DNA of 64,000 nucleotides from Trichosphaerium sp. ATCC 40318. Taxonomy: Eukaryota > Discosea > Flabellinia > Trichosidae. Within the stretch, counting starts at the first letter, position 1; every line of letters begins with the position of its first letter. Shown here piece by piece: positions 58,891-64,000 of this stretch. Both the position numbers and the translations under genes were made by a program. The DNA lies in contig JALMLS010000344.1 in assembly GCA_038496445.1 (NCBI GenBank), positions 372,001 to 436,000 on the forward strand, in the 5' to 3' direction. Under the pieces are notes generated by a model that was not told where the DNA came from, searched no databases, and saw only the letters and a list, made by a program, of their open reading frames with translations.

Positions 58891-59978
58891 ATGGACGAGA
58901 GAGAAGAAGCAGTTTACATGGCAAAATTGGCTGAACAAGTACGCTTCCTTTGCCGCTGTTTACCGCTTGCTGTTTTGCTTTGTTTTTGTTTTTTGCGATC
59001 TGTTTTAGTAGTGCACTGAACGCGGTTTGGTTCCGCTGGTACCTCGGCCACTCGCCCTGGTTCCTCCGGCGCTTTTGCTGTTTTCAACTACTGATTTACG
59101 GTTGTGGATCTTTTTTTACTTTACCTGCCTTTCCACGCTCCCACAAGCGCTCTCGTTTACCCTTGTACCTACTTACGCTGTTTAGGCTGAACGCTACCAA
59201 GAGATGGTTGATGCCATGAAAAAAGTCGCTCAACTCGGCACAGAATTGACTGTTGATGAGAGAAACCTCTTCTCAGTTGCTTACAAGAACGTTATCGGCG
59301 CTCGCCGTGCTGCTTGGAGAATCGTTTCTTCAATCGAACACAAAGAAGTCGAAAGGTACCAATCGCTTTCTACTTCTTTCGTAGCTTTTTTTAGCTTTTT
59401 TTTTTTTGGGTTGTTAGTGTTTCGTTTACTCACGCCGTTAAATTAGGAACGAAAACAACGCCAAAATCGCTAAGGTCAAAGAATACCGCGTCAAGATTGA
59501 GGAAGAACTCACCGAGATCTGCAACGACATCCTTAAAGTTTTGGATGCTCACCTCATTGAAAAAGCTGTATCTAGCGAGTCTAAAGTCTTTTACCTTAAG
59601 ATGAAGGGCGATTACTTGAGATACATGGCCGAGTTCAGCACAGGCGATACACGCCAAGAAGCTGCCAACAAAGCCCTCACCGCATACAAAGCCGCCATTG
59701 ACGTTGGTTCCAACGACATGCCACCTACAAACCCAATCCGCCTCGGTCTCGTTCTCAACTTCTCCGTTTTCTACTACGAAATCATGGACAACCAAGACGA
59801 AGCTTGCTCTTTGGCCAAAAAAGCTTTTGATGATGCCATCTCTGACTTGGACAAACTCAGCGACGACTCATACAAAGAGACCACACTTATCCTCCAATTG
59901 CTCAGAGAGAACTTGAGCTTGTGGACATCTAGCAAAGGCGAAGATGATGACAAAGAAGAAGATGAAGCTGATGAATAA
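58891..59978 (+). CDS. 14-3-3 protein
   Basis: Dimeric phosphoserine/threonine-binding adaptor. Starts [16 protein letters not shown] at 58891. After a 247-bp intron (58939-59185) comes [20 protein letters not shown], then [19 protein letters not shown] (signature 1) and a second intron of about 90 bp. The last exon gives [15 protein letters not shown] with the phosphate-binding Arg-Tyr pair, [20 protein letters not shown] (signature 2 region), and [20 protein letters not shown]. It ends in the typical acidic tail [15 protein letters not shown] at 59976-59978. Codon use is visibly more C-rich at third positions than in neighbours, and the first intron is long and pyrimidine-rich, both as expected of a highly expressed gene. 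Confidence 0.97.
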
Positions 59979-60363
59979 TTCTCCTTTTCTCATTAATTAA
60001 TTTTAAACAATGGCGGCGGCCTCAACAACACGTTCTGTAACTAATAATAATAGAACCAAGTGGTTTTTGAAAGCTATACCTGTCTGTTTTTTTTTTCTTT
60101 TGTTTTTGCTTCGCTTTGTTTTGGTCGTGCTGTTTTGTTACCTTGACGTTTTGTTGGAGACAATTCGCCAATTCTCTTTTTGCAATTCCTTCCTTTTATT
60201 TTATTGTTCCTCTTCTCGGCTGAATTCTGTTTATCTAGTAAAAAAGTAGAGTGTACACTGTTTTAGTAGTAGTTTACGGAGTTGTTGCAGTTAAGTTCCG
60301 TATTACAGCCTTTTTTGTGTTTTTGGTTTGATTTCGCGAGCTTCGGGTGTGGTTTTGACCAAC
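59979..60363. other. intergenic with possible small open frame
   Basis: 3' flank of 14-3-3 and promoter of the SAM-ankyrin gene. A 79-codon plus-strand frame at 60010-60249 begins MAAASTTRSVTNNN and turns strongly hydrophobic, but its T-rich content makes chance or UTR more likely. Not called as a gene. Confidence 0.4.
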
Positions 60364-62462
60364 ATGGCGGAATCACAGTCGAATATGAAGCTAATTGCGA
60401 AATGGAATGTAACAGATGTTATAAGTTGGTTAAAAGAGTTAAATCTAGGGCAATCATCCTTCTGCAAGCGCGTCTTCATCGAATTAAACATAGGCAAGAC
60501 CAAGTTTTGTTTTTATTGTTTACAAGTTACCAAGATGGTGCTACCTTGCTTTCTCTACGCGAAAAGACAATAAAACAAGACTTGCAAGTTAAAGACGCAG
60601 ACAGGAAGAAAGTAAAACAGTTGTACACTCGTATTACCTCGTTAAACTCTAGTAGATAATTAAGGCGCTTTCAGCTTTAAAAGGAATACACAAAGTCCAA
60701 GCTGGGGAAGCGGTACCAACAATAATTGCGCTGAAAAGTATCTCACACGCTCAAGGATCAAGGACAGGAAAGTGAGACACTAGCGTCTCTGGTTTTTTTA
60801 ATTATTGGTGGCAATACACAGTCAGATGAGTTTAAACGCTTATTGGACAAACTACCACACTTGAATATGCGTTACAAGGTATAGTGTTATGAGTGACATT
60901 TTCTTTATTGTTTTTTTATGTGACGTATTTACTTAAAAAGGGCGAAACCTTGCTGCACCTCGCTGCAAAGAGTGGTAACTTTGAAGTATTGAAGCTCTTG
61001 CTTGAGCGTGGGGCATCAAAAATAATAAAAACCGACAGGGTACACCAATACATTAATTCAAAAAAACCTTTGCATGAATTTAACTCTTATTTCTAAAGGG
61101 AACATCAGTGTTTGCTTACGCCATACGTGGTGGTAACAAGAAAATTTTAGAGCATTTAATATACGTTGGTGCTGATTTGCGCAAAGAAAAGTACGTTGTG
61201 GTTGTGTAGGCTCTACATTAACGTTTTTATTCGTGCAGACAACTGCGGCTTGCAAACAATTTTTTAGCTATGTTCTACAAGTTGCACCCGAGACAAGTCA
61301 TCATGCGTTGTAAAGTCAACAAACTTAGCAAACTAGAGCTTAATAACTTGCAGCTTACATCGTTGCCAAAGTCCGTTTGCGAGCTCACTTTTTTAGAAGG
61401 TATAAATTAGTGGTGATGATGTGTCCTAATTCGCTTTTAGTGTTGAACTTGAATAATAACTATCTTACAAAGCTCCCAAAGAACTTGAATTCTTTGAGAG
61501 CATTGATGCAACTTGATATAAAATATAATCAGTTTGCTACAATTCCAAGGGTTTTAGCGAAGTGCACTAGCTTGCTAAGAATAAATGCTAGAGGTAATCC
61601 TCTTATAAAGTCTCACAAGCGCATCCTCAAAGCCAATGATGTTGGTACAATACGAAGTTTTTTAAAGTTGCTGGAACGCAACGAAGTAGATGATACAACA
61701 TCTCAACCAACATCACCACGGCGTGGTCGTTTTGGAAGCAGACTGCCATTTGCGTACGCCTATAATTGCTCAGTTTTACACTTGCATTGCTTACATTTTA
61801 TTTTTTAGGCCTCGGACGAAACGGGGTCCTATAGTGCGTTACTACAAATTCCTATAATGTTTGAGTATAACGTATTATGATAGAGAAAAGCTTTTAGTTC
61901 CTCAAATGCTGAGCGTGCTTTTGTCAACAAGAATGACGATTTTTATGAAAAACGAGCAAATACCTCGTATGGTTTATCAATGAAACCTGCTGTCGAGGTA
62001 ATCCCAAAAGAAGCAAATAAACCTGTGCACAGATACAATACTGTGCAAGTATCAATAACAGCTGCGGGTGATGATGTACGTTAAAGTGGAACTTGATTTC
62101 ATTGTTCTTACTTTTATCAAGAGTTCTGAGGAAGAAAAAGCAAAGCCTCGCAAAGCGTCAACACCACGTGTTTTATCCACAAAGTTAAATTCATCGCGAT
62201 CGTTGGACGGCAAACCAAAACCTGCTTCACGAGGTGCATGTACCAAAATTTACGTTTGATGCCTCAGCTTGTTGTTAACGCATTTTTAGAAAGAAGTGAC
62301 AGCGGCTGCAAAGCAAGATCTACCCCTAACACGTAAAAAAACTGCTGGCGAACCGTGCGGCTTTTTAGTGTAAGTGGAATTTACGCTCTATCAATTAACG
62401 CAATATCTAGTTACACAGGCGACAGGCCTGATGACAAAGATACAGCGCACGAAGAAAGCTAG
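60364..62462 (+). CDS. SAM-ankyrin-LRR protein, function unknown
   Basis: From ATG 60364 it reads MAESQSNMKLIAKWNVTDVI and SWLKELNLG, the start of a SAM domain. It continues YQDGATLLSLREKTIKQDLQ and VKDADRKK, then joins by a 54-bp intron (GTAAAACAG donor) to ALSALKGIHK, avoiding a stop at 60656. Two ankyrin repeats follow (GETLLHLAAKSGNFEVLKLL; GTSVFAYAIRGGNKKILEHL, 60940-61190). LRRs follow (LSKLELNNLQLTSLPKSVCE; VLNLNNNYLTKLPKNLNSL; LMQLDIKYNQFATIPRVLAK, 61310-61580). A Ser/Pro-rich basic tail ends near DRPDDKDTAHEES, TAG at 62460-62462. The combination resembles scaffold proteins; no named orthologue. The SAM exon junctions near 60490 are uncertain. Confidence 0.72.
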
Positions 62463-62562
62463 CTTTCGTCATGACACGGTTTGGCGTTAAAATAAGTTTT
62501 TAGAGATTAAAAAGTATTTTTACAAGCTTGATTTATTGATTGCCACTTGATTGGGCTAATTT

Positions 62563-62860
62563 TTAGCTTTTGGAGTTGTTACTTCCTTTCGATGACTTTC
62601 GGTTGGCGTCTTGGCGTTCTTCTTCGTCAGAGTCGTAATTAGGGTCTATATTTGATAAGTTGGCCTCGTTTTGTTGGTTTAGTACCGTTTTTATCTAAAT
62701 ACGCTGGACCATCTTGGTCTGTGGCTTTACCCCAGTCCTTACCACCTTGCATGCCGTTAACGCTAAACCGAAAAAGTTACGCTATTTACGAACCTCGTTT
62801 AGACGACTCTTTTCCTGCACCGGATCTTTTATCAAAGCCCTCGTGCTTCTTAGATGACAT
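62563..62860 (-). CDS. micro-protein with PDCD4-type GGK-W-DPNYDSDEE motif
   Basis: Three small exons read MSSKKHEGFDKRSGAGKD, VNGMQGGKDWGKATDQDGPA, YLDKN, then DPNYDSDEEERQDANRKSSK and a Ser/Lys-rich end with TAA at 62563-62565. The two introns (about 46 and 40 bp) were placed so that frame is kept. The order GGKxxWG ... LDxxDPNYDS is the conserved patch upstream of the MA3 domains in PDCD4 and plant MA3 proteins, where it lies in the RNA-binding N-terminus. Here there is no MA3 domain: the whole protein is only about 70 residues. The role is unknown. Both strands around it are otherwise non-coding. Confidence 0.68.
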
Positions 62861-63192
62861 ATTTTTTTTTGAATTTTGAAAATTGTTGAACGCGAGATCG
62901 CTGGCGTTTGCTGAAACTTACATTCGGCGTTTAGCGCCAACCGCAACCAAATGCGTCGGGAGTTACGGCTCGAATATTCACGGAGTCAGTGCACACAAAG
63001 CACCCGGATGAGTATTCCGATAGTACCGTTGCGGACAAGACCGTAGCGACTGTTTTTCCGAAGCTAAGAGGGATGGTGGTTGTCGTAGTTAGCTAGGATG
63101 GAACGTTTTGGTTCTTTAGTTTAGGTTTGTTCACAATACTAAATAGTGTGAAAGGCAGTTCCCCGTTGAAATACAAACACTACTTCTCTTAC
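62861..63192. other. divergent promoter region, relatively GC-rich
   Basis: Spacer between the PDCD4-motif micro-gene (minus) and the sulfatase (plus). 62900-63100 is more GC-rich than the surroundings and has CG-containing stretches. No RNA gene could be assigned. Confidence 0.4.
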
Positions 63193-64000
63193 ATGGCTCG
63201 CATCACGTGGATAGCTGTTCTTGTCTTTCTTTCCATTGTCAATAGTTGTTTTGCAACGAAGAATGTACTTTTCATTGCTGTAGACGACTTGCGGCCGGAG
63301 TTGAATAGCTATGGAGCTACCTACATGCATACACCAAACTTTGATCGTTTGGCTAATATGAGCTTACAATTTAACCGTGCTTACACTCAACAAGGTTCAC
63401 AAATTTGTTTGGATTATGCTAACTTTTATAAGCTGTATGTGGACCTTCAAGAGCCTCGTTGTTAACCGGAAGAAGACCCGATACTACCCGCGTATATGTA
63501 GGGTACGTGTTTTCGCTTAACTGGAATCCTTGGCTAACTTTAGTAGACAAACATATTGGCGAACAGACACTGCAAACTTTACAACATTGCCTCAGTTTTT
63601 TAAAGAAAATGGGTATGTCATAGTGACACTTATTTTTTTGTCCATGTAACGAATACGTATTAGGTATGAGACTGTTGGAGCCGGAAAAATTTTCCACCCA
63701 GTACGCTTGTAGAAATGTGAAGCTTTGACAATAATGAATCGGATAGGGACATGACAACGATCCTATTAGTTGGAATAATAGATATTACGAGTCTTCTTCA
63801 CGCTTTTACAAAGACAGACAGCCATCTACTTCGTGGGAAGCGTTTCCAGAATCTGTAACGGATGTAGTACGTATTGTTACTCACACATCTTTGAACTTAA
63901 TTATGTGCAGAATATACTTGATGACACGGCAAACACAGAGCATATATTGCGGAAAATAAAGCAATTCAAACGTTCTGGAAGTAAGAGCTCTCGTTGTGCA
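63193..64000 (+). CDS. iduronate-2-sulfatase-like lysosomal sulfatase, 3'-truncated by window edge
   Basis: Sulfatase that would hydrolyse sulfate from glycosaminoglycan-type sugars in lysosome or secreted. ATG 63193 starts a signal peptide ([20 protein letters not shown]). The metal site is [18 protein letters not shown]. After an intron the formylglycine motif [20 protein letters not shown] appears (C-x-P-S-R, about 63435-63490). Then [25 protein letters not shown], and [15 protein letters not shown] continue the iduronate-2-sulfatase order. The gene runs past 64000. Five introns are visible. Family firm; exact substrate not. Confidence 0.9.

Noticed and set aside
60010-60249. 79-codon hydrophobic frame after 14-3-3
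   Set aside because: T-rich UTR-like sequence produces Phe/Leu by composition; no signal peptide cleavage site or known family.

Overview
This is a gene-dense eukaryotic nuclear window of about 39-40% GC. It carries roughly 28 protein-coding genes on both strands, most split by many short introns of about 40-65 bp with GT...AG ends, often starting GTACG. The standard genetic code fits every gene read here. Aquarius, TAF11, ribosomal protein eS24, 14-3-3, UBE4, pallidin, STK11IP and a Dictyostelium-cAMP-receptor-like GPCR point to a free-living unicellular eukaryote. An amoebozoan or another amorphean-like protist is my best guess, but the species is not resolved. I see no tRNA, rRNA, CRISPR array or organellar segment. 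Coordinates of multi-exon genes run from start to stop codon. Exon joins were inferred by eye from reading frame and splice signals.

Left third (1-32.5 kb): the 3' part of a furin/kexin-type proprotein convertase; a secreted-ectodomain multi-pass membrane protein (minus); a RAMA plus tandem-BRCT nuclear protein; a DNAJC21-like J-domain protein; an F-box plus ankyrin protein; an intronless MORN-variant repeat gene (minus) beside a 270-bp imperfect inverted repeat; the splicing helicase Aquarius (minus); a short major-vault-protein relative with a C-terminal membrane helix; a tail-anchored coiled-coil protein (minus); a Lys/Pro/Ser-rich basic protein (minus); TAF11; and an F-box/LRR gene with a frameshift inside its F-box.

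Middle (32.9-47 kb): the U-box E4 ubiquitin ligase UBE4/UFD2 (minus), eS24, a class-III aminotransferase (minus), a pallidin (BLOC-1 subunit 6) homologue, a proline-rich multi-WH2 actin-binding protein, and an armadillo-BTB protein (minus).

Right third (47-64 kb): an STK11IP/LIP1-like LRR protein with inserted NPF motifs; the most striking gene, a seven-helix receptor apparently fused in frame to an inositol-polyphosphate 5-phosphatase and C2 domain; an ADP-ribosylglycohydrolase; three small minus-strand genes; 14-3-3; a SAM-ankyrin-LRR protein; a micro-protein with the PDCD4-type DPNYDSDEE motif; and the start of an iduronate-2-sulfatase-like gene that runs off the window.

The genes are not an operon or biosynthetic cluster. 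Recurrent themes are ubiquitin/F-box biology, endosome-lysosome trafficking (pallidin, STK11IP-NPF, sulfatase, convertase) and phosphoinositide signalling. The best candidate for an undescribed system is the GPCR-5-phosphatase-C2 fusion; the membrane-tailed half-vault protein is second.
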